64,000 nt of DNA from assembly GCA_947493035.1 (NCBI GenBank), contig CANLOW010000003.1:186001-250000 (forward strand), given 5' to 3'. The position numbers and the translations under genes are program-made. Positions 34,983 to 44,079 of the stretch are shown here, piece by piece (positions within the stretch are counted from its first letter, which is position 1; each line of letters starts with the position of its first letter). The notes below the pieces were generated by a model. The model saw only the letters and a program-made list of their open reading frames with translations. It was not told the DNA's origin and did not search any database. The stretch comes from an uncultured Aquimarina sp. GTDB lineage: Bacteria; Bacteroidota; Bacteroidia; Flavobacteriales; Flavobacteriaceae.

Positions 34983-35804
34983 TTAATCCTTTTTTCTTGG
35001 GTCAACCAAATTCATTAATTTATGAAAACGTTTTGATAAAAAATCTGGAAGTAAACTTCTAAATAATGGTACTACAACACCAATGTAACTCATTACTGAA
35101 ATACTCTTAATAGAAAGTAACCCTTTAAAGCCTACTTTTGTATGAGCCCATGCGACTTTAGAAGAATTTTTCTCATAATAATTATCGGTAAACCTATAAT
35201 TCAATAAAGGCTCTGGCACATTATAAAATTTCAAACCATATTTAACGGCTCTAAACCAAAGCTCATAATCTTGCCTTTTTCTTAATGTTTGATCATAAGA
35301 ACCTATTCTAACAATTGATGACTTTCTAAAAGATACTCCTGGGTGAATTATTGGATTAGCCCATATCAATTTTTTAATTCTATCATCTTCAACAGGAACT
35401 TTTCTAATCTTCAAAAAGCCTCCTAAATGATCAATATCATTAGCCCAACAACCAACTATATCTAAATCTTTGTTTTTTTCAAAAACTTCAATTTGTTTTT
35501 GAAATCTTTGAGGTTCACAAATATCGTCAGTATCCATTCTAAAAATAACATCTCCAATACTATTCTCTAAACCAACATTTAGCGCACCTGCCAAACCTAT
35601 ATTCTTATTAAGTTTTATCCTTTTCAAAGGAATCTTATTTTTAAAAGAATCCAAAACATTATACAATTCTTGAGTTAAAGGGCCATCTTCAACTAAAATT
35701 ATTTCATCTACTTTATAAGTTTGTTTTTGAATACTTTCTAAAGATTGCTTTAAGAAAAGTGAATTTTCATTCTTGTAACAAGATAATAGACAAGAAGTTT
35801 TCAT
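34983..35804 (-). CDS. Glycosyltransferase family 2
   Basis: 273 residues with a GT-A fold. The start SCLLSCYKNENSLFLKQSL, IILVEDGPLTQEL, NIGLAGALNVGLENS and the metal-binding DxD equivalent FRMDTDDICEP are all in order; NPIIHPGVSFRKSSI and KRQDYELWFRAVKYGLKFYN follow. The profile is close to amylovoran-type GTs (AmsE-like). It adds a sugar to the growing lipid-linked repeat unit on the cytoplasmic side. Specificity is unknown. It sits between the beta-propeller gene (36 bp upstream) and the epimerase gene. Confidence 0.93.
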   Translation of the reverse strand: MKTSCLLSCYKNENSLFLKQSLESIQKQTYKVDEIILVEDGPLTQELYNVLDSFKNKIPLKRIKLNKNIGLAGALNVGLENSIGDVIFRMDTDDICEPQRFQKQIEVFEKNKDLDIVGCWANDIDHLGGFLKIRKVPVEDDRIKKLIWANPIIHPGVSFRKSSIVRIGSYDQTLRKRQDYELWFRAVKYGLKFYNVPEPLLNYRFTDNYYEKNSSKVAWAHTKVGFKGLLSIKSISVMSYIGVVVPLFRSLLPDFLSKRFHKLMNLVDPRKKD

Positions 35805-35840
35805 ATGTTATTTAGATTGCTGTATTTAATAGAATATTTT

Positions 35841-37118
35841 TTAACTATTTCTTTTATTTATATATAATTTTCTAGTTTCATTATTGTGAACAGAATCAAT
35901 AAAGATATAGTTCCCTTTAGGACTCCATCTTGGGTGTAAATCACACCTAGTCTCTCCTTTAAATTTAAAGGATTCAAATAAAGATGCAACTTTAGAAATT
36001 TCGCTAGTTTCAAGATTCACGACATATAAATTCTTCATTCTAGCCCTATCTGGATAGGTATCTATAAGCATCTCTTTTTTATTAAAAACATTTGGATGTC
36101 CATCACCTAAAGAATTACTACCTTCAAACTCTAATTCTTTTACGATTACAGAATCATTAGAAAAATCAATCTCATAATAGCGATCTCCTAACTTTTTTGT
36201 TGTTGCAAATGCTACTAAGGAGTTATTATCTTTCCAAAAGCAATGGCTAACCATCTCATCATCTAATAACACTCTAATTTCTCTTGTCAATAAATCATAA
36301 ACTAACAATCGATCAAATTTTCTTTCATCCTCAAACCATCTATGCAGAAATATAAATTTATCACACTCAGGTGATAACATTATATGATTAACTTTATGCT
36401 TTGCTTTAGCCATTGAATCTTTTGAATCAATTTTACACAATTCTTCAATAGAAATGATTAATTCTAATTTGTTTTCATTTTCTAAGTCTATCTTAAAAAT
36501 ACCATCCTTAGCATACCCCAAATCAACAAACCTTGAATCAACTTCTCTATATCCATAATCAGGTCTAAGCTTATTAAGTGTATCGAAATTTAATGTCAAT
36601 GCAAATTGGGCAGTAGCATCATAATTAGGGTAACCAATTAATTTCACCTGTTTAGTAGACAAGTTTACTATTTTTGATTTATAAACCCCTTCATCAATAT
36701 CATAAAAATTGTAAATTATTTCATTGTCGCTTAACCACATTGGTTTAGCCCCCTGTTGCCAATTGTAAGCTCTTGTTAAATCTTCGTAAACAATTAAACC
36801 TGTTTCATTACATTTAACTACAATAGCTATCGGTTCGTTTGGATTAGGTAGCTTTGTAGTAGGGTATTTTGTTGCTTGAAAAAGGATTTTATCTTCAGAC
36901 CTATTCATTGGAGATTTATCATAGTAACCAAAAAAAGTCTCGTAACCTTCTTTATACTCAACTTCAATAAAATTAGAATCTGAGATTATTCTATCTTTTG
37001 ATCGATAGAACAAGTAATTCAAATATTGATACTTAGATTTTATTTTTTTCTTAAGAGTCGGAAATCTTCTAAAAAAAGCAGCTAATTTTCTCTCTACAAT
37101 TGAATAATTTTTTGACAT
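35841..37118 (-). CDS. Beta-propeller-like protein of unknown function in the capsule locus
   Basis: 425 residues without signal peptide or membrane segment. A very basic N-terminus (about 1-45) is followed by repeating four-stranded blade-like units with aromatic/Asp signatures: EGYETFFGYYDKSPMN near 56-71, WLSDNEIIYNFYDI, HIMLSPECDKFIFLHRW, VSHCFWKDNNSLVAFATTK and RCDLHPRWSPKGNYIFID near 391-408. The last resembles blades of WD40-like/oligogalacturonate-lyase-like propellers. It lies 19 bp downstream of the EpsG-like gene and 36 bp before GT2, in the middle of the operon, so a role in repeat-unit synthesis or modification is likely, but no catalytic class can be named. Confidence 0.8.
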   Translation of the reverse strand: MSKNYSIVERKLAAFFRRFPTLKKKIKSKYQYLNYLFYRSKDRIISDSNFIEVEYKEGYETFFGYYDKSPMNRSEDKILFQATKYPTTKLPNPNEPIAIVVKCNETGLIVYEDLTRAYNWQQGAKPMWLSDNEIIYNFYDIDEGVYKSKIVNLSTKQVKLIGYPNYDATAQFALTLNFDTLNKLRPDYGYREVDSRFVDLGYAKDGIFKIDLENENKLELIISIEELCKIDSKDSMAKAKHKVNHIMLSPECDKFIFLHRWFEDERKFDRLLVYDLLTREIRVLLDDEMVSHCFWKDNNSLVAFATTKKLGDRYYEIDFSNDSVIVKELEFEGSNSLGDGHPNVFNKKEMLIDTYPDRARMKNLYVVNLETSEISKVASLFESFKFKGETRCDLHPRWSPKGNYIFIDSVHNNETRKLYINKRNS

Positions 37119-37137
37119 TATTTAAATATATCCTATT

Positions 37138-38232
37138 TTAATTAATTATTAGAAGTTGTTTAATTACTGATTCAAAATTATAAATAAACAAACCATAAAA
37201 CATATATGCTAGATATAGAATTGTAATTCTTTTGTTTATTTTAAAAGATTTAAGAGGTGTTATAAAAATATGAGTCATCAAAAGAGGAATCAAACCATTT
37301 AAAAAGTAAATAAATCTAGATGAAATTATTAAATATTTAAAAGTAAAAAGACAAATCATTAAGATCAAACAATAATTAAAAAAAATAAATTTAAATCTAT
37401 CATTCTTAAATAAACTTTGTTTGGTACCGTACCTCATAGATAAAATACTAAAAACATAACTTAAAATAATTTTAAAAATAACTAACTTATTTTCATATTC
37501 ATACCCACTTAAAAACTGCAATTTTTCAATAGCCCCTCCTAAGACTTTCACTACTACTGGTACGATAGTCAAACCTATTATTGGAGAAATAAGAGTTAGC
37601 AAAAAAACCTTTCTTGGATCGATTCTTTTTTTGATTAAAAAAACCGACAAAAAAAAGATAGGTACTAAAACAAACATTGATGAATGCGCAAATATCGCCA
37701 TGATCAATATCAAATAGGGTATTTTTTTATTTTTCAAATACACTCCTATAGATAAAATATATAGGGACAAAGCCAATCCTTGTCTAATAACATTTAAATA
37801 GAGTAAAATAAAAGTTGTCGACAGCACAAAAAGTGTCATTGTTAACAAAGTATAATCTAGTCTATTAAAAATATATTTAACTCCAAAAAAATAGAAAGTA
37901 AAATAGAGAAAAGGAAGAATATAAAAAAAAGTTTCAGGAGTCAATTGTACTAATCTTCCTAAGTACATTAATATTGAAAAAGTATAATTTTCATGATATA
38001 CAGATAGTGCATCTTTTAATGTATTTGTTTGATTATACATATGAAGATAATTAGCGAAATCTGTAGGAGCAGATAGCTCTCTTTTTAAAAGTAAAAAAAG
38101 AATAAAAAAAGATATTATCATAATTGACATCACATCTTTATCTCTTTTACTAAAAAAAGGAAGAAAACCTGCTAATAAAAAAACAGGTATTAAATAATGT
38201 ATAATAGTTAAATACATATTATCACTTATCAA
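37138..38232 (-). CDS. EpsG-family membrane protein, probable polysaccharide polymerase
   Basis: 364 residues with about ten membrane helices. The N-terminal part has RELSAPTDFANYLHMYNQT, and the core NVIRQGLALSLYILSIGVYL shows the N-x2-RQ-x2-A motif that marks the EpsG family, followed by FAHSSMFVLVPIFFLS with the family's conserved His-Ser. EpsG proteins are thought to polymerise exopolysaccharide repeat units, like Wzy. The gene begins one base after the flippase stop codon. Since a Wzy-like gene also exists at 31424, either the locus makes two linkages or one protein has another role. Confidence 0.87.
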   Translation of the reverse strand: MISDNMYLTIIHYLIPVFLLAGFLPFFSKRDKDVMSIMIISFFILFLLLKRELSAPTDFANYLHMYNQTNTLKDALSVYHENYTFSILMYLGRLVQLTPETFFYILPFLYFTFYFFGVKYIFNRLDYTLLTMTLFVLSTTFILLYLNVIRQGLALSLYILSIGVYLKNKKIPYLILIMAIFAHSSMFVLVPIFFLSVFLIKKRIDPRKVFLLTLISPIIGLTIVPVVVKVLGGAIEKLQFLSGYEYENKLVIFKIILSYVFSILSMRYGTKQSLFKNDRFKFIFFNYCLILMICLFTFKYLIISSRFIYFLNGLIPLLMTHIFITPLKSFKINKRITILYLAYMFYGLFIYNFESVIKQLLIIN

Positions 38233-38233
38233 A

Positions 38234-39571
38234 TTAACTCTTCATGAATTTTTTCTTTAAAATTAACAAACTTGATTTATAATATAGAATGAGAAAAAGT
38301 AGATATATTATATATATAAAATACAATTCATTAAAGAAATAGTTAATTACAAATAAAAACACAGGAAAACTAAGTATAATAAAATCCATCCTATCCTTCT
38401 TTTTTAGACTTACGTAGAATACTCCAACATCCCCCAATCTTACTATCAAATATGTCAAAGCTGCACCATAAAATGAATAGTTCTTCACTAAAGGATAAAC
38501 AAAAATACATCCTAACAATAATGATGCACCATAAAAATATACATAAGTCTTAAAATCACCCCTAGCCCTTAAAAATGAATAAGAAATAATACCAAAACAA
38601 TTTATATATAGACCTATCATTACAATCTTTAACAAATCATTCCATTCTACATAATCTTTTCCCAGATAAATAAAAATTATATCTTTTGAAAAATATGATA
38701 CTAAAGCAGTAATAACAAAAAACATTATCAATGAAAAAGTTAAAATTTGTTTCCACGTATTATATTCTTTATTACCTACTCTGCCTTTTGCTAAAAAAGG
38801 CAATAAGATATGACCTATATTGTTTGCAAATAAATTAGCTCTAGTAGCTAATTCGTATTGAGAAGAATATGTTGCTAGCTTTGCTGGTCCTTCTAACCTA
38901 GACAACACACTTCTATCTAATACATACATTACAGACATAATCATATTAAACGCTAAATTCTCTTTAGATGTTTTAAACACTTCTCTAATTTTATTTGAAT
39001 TAAACGAAAAGCTATTATACAAGGATTTTGGTGTCAAATACAAAAAAACTAGCAGTAGAAGCAGTAAGTAAAAGAATACCGCAAAAGAAAAATAAGTAAC
39101 TCCTAAGCCCAAATAAACTAATAAAAGCATAGTTAGATACATTGCTGAATATATACCACCTCTAATCATTTTTGCAATACCTACTTTATTAATTCCATCT
39201 AAAGCTCCCCAAAAAAAAGAATTCAAAATATTAAATATAACAGCTGCTACCATCAAAGAAGTATCTAATAGACTAATATCATCTGTAACATAATCAATAT
39301 AAAAAAGAGCCAACACACCACCTACTAATGATAATAAAACAGATAACACAAACAAGGTGTTACTCGTATCATACTTCTCTTTACTTACATAAAATGTAAC
39401 TATAGGTTTAAAACCATCTAATAATAGAGTTAATGATAAAATTAGAAAAAGAGTAGAAAAATACCCAAAATCATCTGAACTTAGATTTCTTGAAAGAAAA
39501 GAATTCACTAAAATTCCTGTTATAGAAACCATAGCAATAGAAAAGAGACTTAAAAAAAGATTCTTTTTCAT
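38234..39571 (-). CDS. Wzx-type flippase of the polysaccharide biosynthesis (MOP) family
   Basis: 445 residues with about twelve to fourteen membrane helices. The N-terminal SFLSRNLSSDDFGYFSTLFLILS is the RfbX/Wzx pattern, and YVLDRSVLSRLEGPAKLATYSSQYELATRANLF near the middle is the usual central loop. Wzx moves undecaprenyl-linked repeat units across the cytoplasmic membrane for Wzy polymerisation. Neighbours are EpsG downstream (1-bp gap) and, 113 bp upstream, manC. That gap is the largest inside the operon and might hold a secondary promoter, but I see no good consensus there. Confidence 0.92.
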   Translation of the reverse strand: MKKNLFLSLFSIAMVSITGILVNSFLSRNLSSDDFGYFSTLFLILSLTLLLDGFKPIVTFYVSKEKYDTSNTLFVLSVLLSLVGGVLALFYIDYVTDDISLLDTSLMVAAVIFNILNSFFWGALDGINKVGIAKMIRGGIYSAMYLTMLLLVYLGLGVTYFSFAVFFYLLLLLLVFLYLTPKSLYNSFSFNSNKIREVFKTSKENLAFNMIMSVMYVLDRSVLSRLEGPAKLATYSSQYELATRANLFANNIGHILLPFLAKGRVGNKEYNTWKQILTFSLIMFFVITALVSYFSKDIIFIYLGKDYVEWNDLLKIVMIGLYINCFGIISYSFLRARGDFKTYVYFYGASLLLGCIFVYPLVKNYSFYGAALTYLIVRLGDVGVFYVSLKKKDRMDFIILSFPVFLFVINYFFNELYFIYIIYLLFLILYYKSSLLILKKKFMKS

Positions 39572-39684
39572 AAATTGTTTTTAATTATATATTTTTTTTA
39601 AAATAATTGAATAGTAAATACTTCATAACTGACCATAAAACAATTCAACTAGTAAATAAAACAATGATCTTTTGAAATTTTTAT

Positions 39685-40683
39685 CTACTCTATTAATCTG
39701 GAATTAACTCTATCTAGACTCTTATAAATTTTTTTCACATCTTGTGCTTTTTCTTTTTGAAGTATTAAGTTTGCATCTTTTGTATGTATAAAAATAGTAT
39801 TTTTCAAGCCTATGAATGCTGTATATATTTCTGCACCAATAATCATATTTCCATTTTCATCTACCTCATGACCTATAGATTTCAAATAATCATAAATAGA
39901 TTCAAAAGATCCTAAATCAGACCATTCAAAAGTTCCAGGAACTACCTTAATCTTTTTACTTCTTTCCATTACAGCATAATCAATACTTATCGATGGAATC
40001 TTTTTTGAATCTTCAACACTCAATTTCCCATCAACAGCATTATCCCATGCTCTCTTTGATGCAGAAAAAACCTCTGGCTCAAATGCTTCTAATTCTTCTA
40101 GTAAAACAGATGCTCTAAAACAAAACATACCGCTATTCCATAAAAAATTACCCTTTTCTATGAAAAATTCAGCAGTATCCTTATTGGGCTTTTCCCTAAA
40201 AGACAACACATCATTTCCGTCAAATTCAATATACCCATAACCCGTTTCTGGTTTTGTTGGACTAATACCAAATGTGACAATATTACCTTCATTAGCTAAT
40301 TTTATAGCATCCTTCATCGCTAATTCATATAATTCATCATTTTGAATAATATGATCTGAGGGAGTTACTACTAAAATATCATCAGCATTTGCTGCAAATG
40401 CTGCAAATGCAATAGCAGCAGCTGTATTTCTTGGAGTAGCTTCAATAATATTTAAAGGACTAATACCTACAGAACTTACTGCTTCATTACTAAGATGGTA
40501 ATTATCTACATTACCAACCACAATAACTTCATTAGTAACTTGCAAGTTCCTTTTGATGGTCATTTCAAACAAAGATCTTCCCTTAAACAGTTTAATATAT
40601 TGTTTAGGGTTACTTTTTCTAGAAAGTGGCCATAACCTACTACCAACTCCTCCTGTTAGTATTACATGTTGAACATTAGGCAT
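39685..40683 (-). CDS. manC: Mannose-1-phosphate guanylyltransferase
   Basis: 332 residues. The nucleotidyltransferase signature GGVGSRLWPLSRKSNPKQY at about 12-30, VTPSDHII, GYGYIEF, FREKP and the metal/substrate segment GNFLWNSGMFCF are all present. The protein lacks the C-terminal phosphomannose isomerase domain of long ManC/AlgA enzymes, so it makes only GDP-mannose from mannose-1-phosphate and GTP. GDP-mannose may enter the polymer directly or be converted to GDP-fucose elsewhere. The gene starts 2 bp after the ugd stop codon. Confidence 0.93.
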   Translation of the reverse strand: MPNVQHVILTGGVGSRLWPLSRKSNPKQYIKLFKGRSLFEMTIKRNLQVTNEVIVVGNVDNYHLSNEAVSSVGISPLNIIEATPRNTAAAIAFAAFAANADDILVVTPSDHIIQNDELYELAMKDAIKLANEGNIVTFGISPTKPETGYGYIEFDGNDVLSFREKPNKDTAEFFIEKGNFLWNSGMFCFRASVLLEELEAFEPEVFSASKRAWDNAVDGKLSVEDSKKIPSISIDYAVMERSKKIKVVPGTFEWSDLGSFESIYDYLKSIGHEVDENGNMIIGAEIYTAFIGLKNTIFIHTKDANLILQKEKAQDVKKIYKSLDRVNSRLIE

Positions 40684-40685
40684 AT

Positions 40686-42080
40686 CTAATTTCCTTTACC
40701 TATACTATAAGTCACAAAACCTATTTTTGACAATTCTTCTAAATCTAATAAAGCTCTACCATCAAATATAAATGCTGGCTTTTTCATACCTTCATAAATC
40801 ATTCTCCAATCAAAACTTTTAAACTCATCCCATTCTGTCAAAACAGCAATTGCATGAGCCCCTTTACAAGCCTCGTAAGGGTCACCTATTATATTAACAA
40901 GCTCTGTATTTTCTTCTTTAGATCTAGATTCTAAATAATTTAAATCAGCAAATACTCTTTCTTTATTTACTTTTGGATCATAAACCTTTAAGCTAGCTCT
41001 TTCATTTAGCAATTCATCTGCAACATAAATAGCTGCTGATTCACGAGTATCGTTTGTATCTTTCTTAAATGCCCAACCAAGTATCGCGATTTCTTTACCA
41101 GATACTGTATTAAACAGTGTTTTCACAATATTAGATGCAAAACGTCTTTTTTGATGATCATTTAAAATAATTACCTGTTCCCAATAGTCGGCAACTTCAT
41201 CAAGCCCATATGATTTAGCTATATAGACAAGATTCAAAATATCTTTTTGAAAACAAGAACCTCCAAACCCAACAGAAGCTTTTAAAAATTTAGGACCAAT
41301 TCTAGAATCTGTTCCAATAGCTTTTGCTACTTCTCCGACATCTGCGCCAGTAACTTCACATAATTCAGACATAGCATTTATTGAAGAAACTCTTTGAGCT
41401 AGGAAAGCATTTGCTGTCAATTTTGACAGTTCAGAAGACCAAACATTAGTAGTTAAAATATTAGCTTCAGGCACCCAATTTTTATATACATCAACTAGCT
41501 GTTGAGCAGCTTTTTTACCATTTTCTGTTTGCTCTCCACCTATTAACACCCTATCTGGGTTCATTAAATCAGCAACTGCTGTTCCTTCCGCTAAAAACTC
41601 AGGATTTGAAAGTATCTGAAAATCTACCCCATTTCCTGTGTTTTTCAAAATATTAACAATAGCTTCAGCAGTTCTAACTGGTAATGTTGACTTCTCTATT
41701 ACAATTTTATCAGAAGTAGCTACTCTTGCTATTTGCCTAGCACATAATTCAATATATTTCAAATCTGCTGCCATTCCCTTTCCTACTCCATAGGTTTTTG
41801 TAGGAGTATTTACAGATATAAAAATAGCATCTGCTTCATCAATTGCTTTATCTACATCTGTTGAAAAGAATAAATTCCTCCCTCTACATTTTTCTACTAC
41901 CTCTGCTAAACCCGGTTCATAAATAGGAAGCTTTTCAAAATCTTCTCCATTCCAAGCATCAATTCTCTCTTGATTTAAATCTACTACTGTAACTTTTATG
42001 TGTGGACTTTTTAGTGCAATCACTGCCATGGTTGGACCTCCAACATAACCCGCACCAATACAACAAATATTTTTTATCAT
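40686..42080 (-). CDS. ugd: UDP-glucose 6-dehydrogenase (eukaryote-type length)
   Basis: 464 residues: Rossmann domain with [12 protein letters not shown] at 9-20, central TVVEKS-like segment (here [15 protein letters not shown]), catalytic Cys in [11 protein letters not shown], and C-terminal UDP-binding domain with [17 protein letters not shown]. It oxidises UDP-glucose twice to UDP-glucuronate. The motif YVGGPT-x-AVIA and the length follow the animal/plant UGDH group rather than the about 390-440-residue bacterial type; this form is known in Bacteroidota. The next upstream gene is a probable UDP-glucuronate 4-epimerase, giving a path to UDP-galacturonate. Confidence 0.95.
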   Translation of the reverse strand: MIKNICCIGAGYVGGPTMAVIALKSPHIKVTVVDLNQERIDAWNGEDFEKLPIYEPGLAEVVEKCRGRNLFFSTDVDKAIDEADAIFISVNTPTKTYGVGKGMAADLKYIELCARQIARVATSDKIVIEKSTLPVRTAEAIVNILKNTGNGVDFQILSNPEFLAEGTAVADLMNPDRVLIGGEQTENGKKAAQQLVDVYKNWVPEANILTTNVWSSELSKLTANAFLAQRVSSINAMSELCEVTGADVGEVAKAIGTDSRIGPKFLKASVGFGGSCFQKDILNLVYIAKSYGLDEVADYWEQVIILNDHQKRRFASNIVKTLFNTVSGKEIAILGWAFKKDTNDTRESAAIYVADELLNERASLKVYDPKVNKERVFADLNYLESRSKEENTELVNIIGDPYEACKGAHAIAVLTEWDEFKSFDWRMIYEGMKKPAFIFDGRALLDLEELSKIGFVTYSIGKGN

Positions 42081-42098
42081 CTAATTATCTAGTTAGGT

Positions 42099-43109
42099 CT
42101 ATTTATAATATGTTTTATACCACTCAACAAATTTCTGAACCCCTTCCTTTACAGATGTAGTACTCTGATAACCTTTATTTTTCAAATGAGAAGTATCCGC
42201 CCAAGTTCTAGGAACATCACCCGGTTGAATATCCATAAAATTCTTTTCCGCTTCAACCCCTAAACTATCTTCCATTGCTGTAATAAAATCCATTAAAGAT
42301 ACGGGGCTACCATTTCCTATATTATTTATTTCAAAAGGAGGGGTATTATTTTTTTCTGAAGGGATATTAGCTATAACTATTTCTATACCTGAAATTATAT
42401 CATCTATATATGTAAAATCACGTTGCATATCGCCATGATTAAAAACCTTGATTGGTCTATTTTCACTAATAGCGCTTGCAAATAATATTGGAGCCATATC
42501 TGGCCTACCCCAAGGGCCATAAACAGTAAAGAATCTTAATCCTGTTGTTGGTATTTTATATAAATGGCTATATGTATGCGCCATTAACTCGTTACTCTTT
42601 TTCGTTGCAGCATACAGGCTTACAGGGTGATCCACTCTATCTTCCTCTGAAAATGGAACTTTCGCATTTGCACCATATACTGATGAACTTGATGCGTAAA
42701 CTAAATGTTTAATAGAATGATGTCTACAGCATTCTAAAATATTAACAAAACCTACAAGATTAGATTGCACATATGAATGTGGATTCTCTAATGAATATCT
42801 AACACCTGCTTGAGCTGCAAGATTTACAACAAAATCAAAATTTTCATTTTTAAAAAGATCATCTAACCCTTTGTAGTCTACTAAATCTAACTTTTGGAAT
42901 TTAAAATTGGATTTACTAACACTAGCATTTAACATTTCTAAATCCCCTTGATTACTAACACCTAATTCTTTAAGCCTATCAAGTTTTAAGTTAACATCGT
43001 AATAATCATTCAAATTATCTATACCAACAACTTCATGATTATTTTTTAATAACTTAATTACTAAATGATAACCAATAAATCCTGCTGCTCCTGTTACTAA
43101 TATTTTCAT
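42099..43109 (-). CDS. NAD-dependent epimerase, probable UDP-glucuronate 4-epimerase
   Basis: 336 residues of the extended SDR family: GAAGFIGYHLVIKLL at the N-terminus, NLAAQAGVRYSLENPHSY, catalytic YASSSSVYG and Tyr-x3-Lys (SLYAATKKSNE), then FFTVYGPWGRPDMAPILF. The last motif and the RYS-x-ENP signature are typical of CapI/GlcA 4-epimerases. Pairing with ugd supports conversion of UDP-GlcA to UDP-GalA. It is the first gene of the capsule operon: an exact consensus promoter lies 36-66 bp upstream. UDP-glucose or UDP-GlcNAc 4-epimerisation is less likely but possible. Confidence 0.92.
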   Translation of the reverse strand: MKILVTGAAGFIGYHLVIKLLKNNHEVVGIDNLNDYYDVNLKLDRLKELGVSNQGDLEMLNASVSKSNFKFQKLDLVDYKGLDDLFKNENFDFVVNLAAQAGVRYSLENPHSYVQSNLVGFVNILECCRHHSIKHLVYASSSSVYGANAKVPFSEEDRVDHPVSLYAATKKSNELMAHTYSHLYKIPTTGLRFFTVYGPWGRPDMAPILFASAISENRPIKVFNHGDMQRDFTYIDDIISGIEIVIANIPSEKNNTPPFEINNIGNGSPVSLMDFITAMEDSLGVEAEKNFMDIQPGDVPRTWADTSHLKNKGYQSTTSVKEGVQKFVEWYKTYYK

Positions 43110-43144
43110 TTACACTACAATATTAAACCATATATAATCGACGC

Positions 43145-43175
43145 CAAATATAGCTCTTTAAATGTTATAGACAAA
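43145..43175 (-). promoter_or_regulatory. Consensus Bacteroidota promoter of the capsule operon
   Basis: On the minus strand TTTG (43172-43175), exactly 19 bp, then TATATTTG (43145-43152): a full match to TTTG-N19-TAnnTTTG. Transcription should start near 43138, about 30 nt before the ATG at 43109. Confidence 0.82.
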
Positions 43176-43293
43176 CCTTAACATGCATATGTTGTTACTC
43201 TATTATCTATTTAATTAACCTAAATATAAAGACACTAAACTCAAGAAAAAGTAAATAATCCTAGAAGTATTAGACTCTTCTAGAATAAAAAAA

Positions 43294-43310
43294 GTCACTA
43301 TAAAAGTGAC
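43294..43310 (-). terminator. Terminator of the 43336 barrel gene
   Basis: Short stem gtcact / agtgac (43294-43299, 43305-43310) followed on the minus strand by seven Ts. A second small hairpin (ctagaag/cttctag, 43261-43283) lies just beyond. Confidence 0.7.
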
Positions 43311-43335
43311 CCCTTGATTATTAAAAATGTAAAGC

Positions 43336-43953
43336 TTACATTCTATATGACAAAGATAATTGCAAGTAATGGTTTACAGCAGTCGCTGTAAAGTTATTCC
43401 CCTCAATTCTACTTGCATCTAGTGCATCTGTTAATCCATAAGCAGCTCTTAGGTTAACTCCAATATTATCTGTGATATCATATCCAACACCTCCTGTTAC
43501 TGAAAACTGAAATGTTTCATAATTATCTTGTCTTTCCCATTCCCATATGCGAATACCTACCTGAGGTCCAACAGAAAGATTTAATTTCCTTAGATGCAAA
43601 TTCAAAAAAACTGGCAGTTGCAACATATTCATTTTCAAACGATCTTCAGAATCGCTTCCTACTGCACCAGTATTTACACCTTTCACTTTAGTACGTTCTC
43701 CTTGAGCTGAATATTGCAACTCTGGTTGGATGGACCATTTTTCTGACAAAAAGTATTGTGCAAAAAAACCTGCCACAAAACCTATTCTGGCATCATTATC
43801 TCCTCCTAAAACTCCTGAGGCCCCATCATCAAAGTCTAATTCACTATAATTTGCTCCTAATCGAAATCCATATCTATGCTCTTCTTGAGCTTGTAAAGAT
43901 TGCCCTAAAAAAAATAGGCTTACTAAAACAAAAAGTATTTTTCTTACCATCAT
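43336..43953 (-). CDS. Outer-membrane beta-barrel protein (PorT-like)
   Basis: 205 residues from ATG 43951-43953 (MMVRKILFVLVSLFFLGQSL), which gives a proper signal peptide ending in LQAQ; the frame opens seven codons earlier without improving it. The mature protein has alternating strands (YGFRLGANYSELDF, AGFFAQYFLSEKWSIQPELQYS, FLNLHLRKLNLSVGPQVG) and ends HYLQLSLSYRM. This is the pattern of the PF13568-type barrels common in Bacteroidota, which include PorT. Function unknown. Transcribed alone, just upstream of the capsule operon promoter. Confidence 0.88.
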   Translation of the reverse strand: MMVRKILFVLVSLFFLGQSLQAQEEHRYGFRLGANYSELDFDDGASGVLGGDNDARIGFVAGFFAQYFLSEKWSIQPELQYSAQGERTKVKGVNTGAVGSDSEDRLKMNMLQLPVFLNLHLRKLNLSVGPQVGIRIWEWERQDNYETFQFSVTGGVGYDITDNIGVNLRAAYGLTDALDASRIEGNNFTATAVNHYLQLSLSYRM

Positions 43954-44079
43954 TAAATATTTTGCGTTGTGCAATTTTACTACATTTCTTACAAAAAGGT
44001 TCTAAATCAAACCTTTACAAGTTAAAATTACTTATTTTTTGCGATATAACATACTGAAATACAGATAAATATAGGCAAC

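Noticed and set aside
27052..43109. Capsule locus as a recently acquired genomic island
   Set aside because: It is more AT-rich in wzx/wzy genes, but no integrase, tRNA junction, direct repeats or IS remnants flank it.
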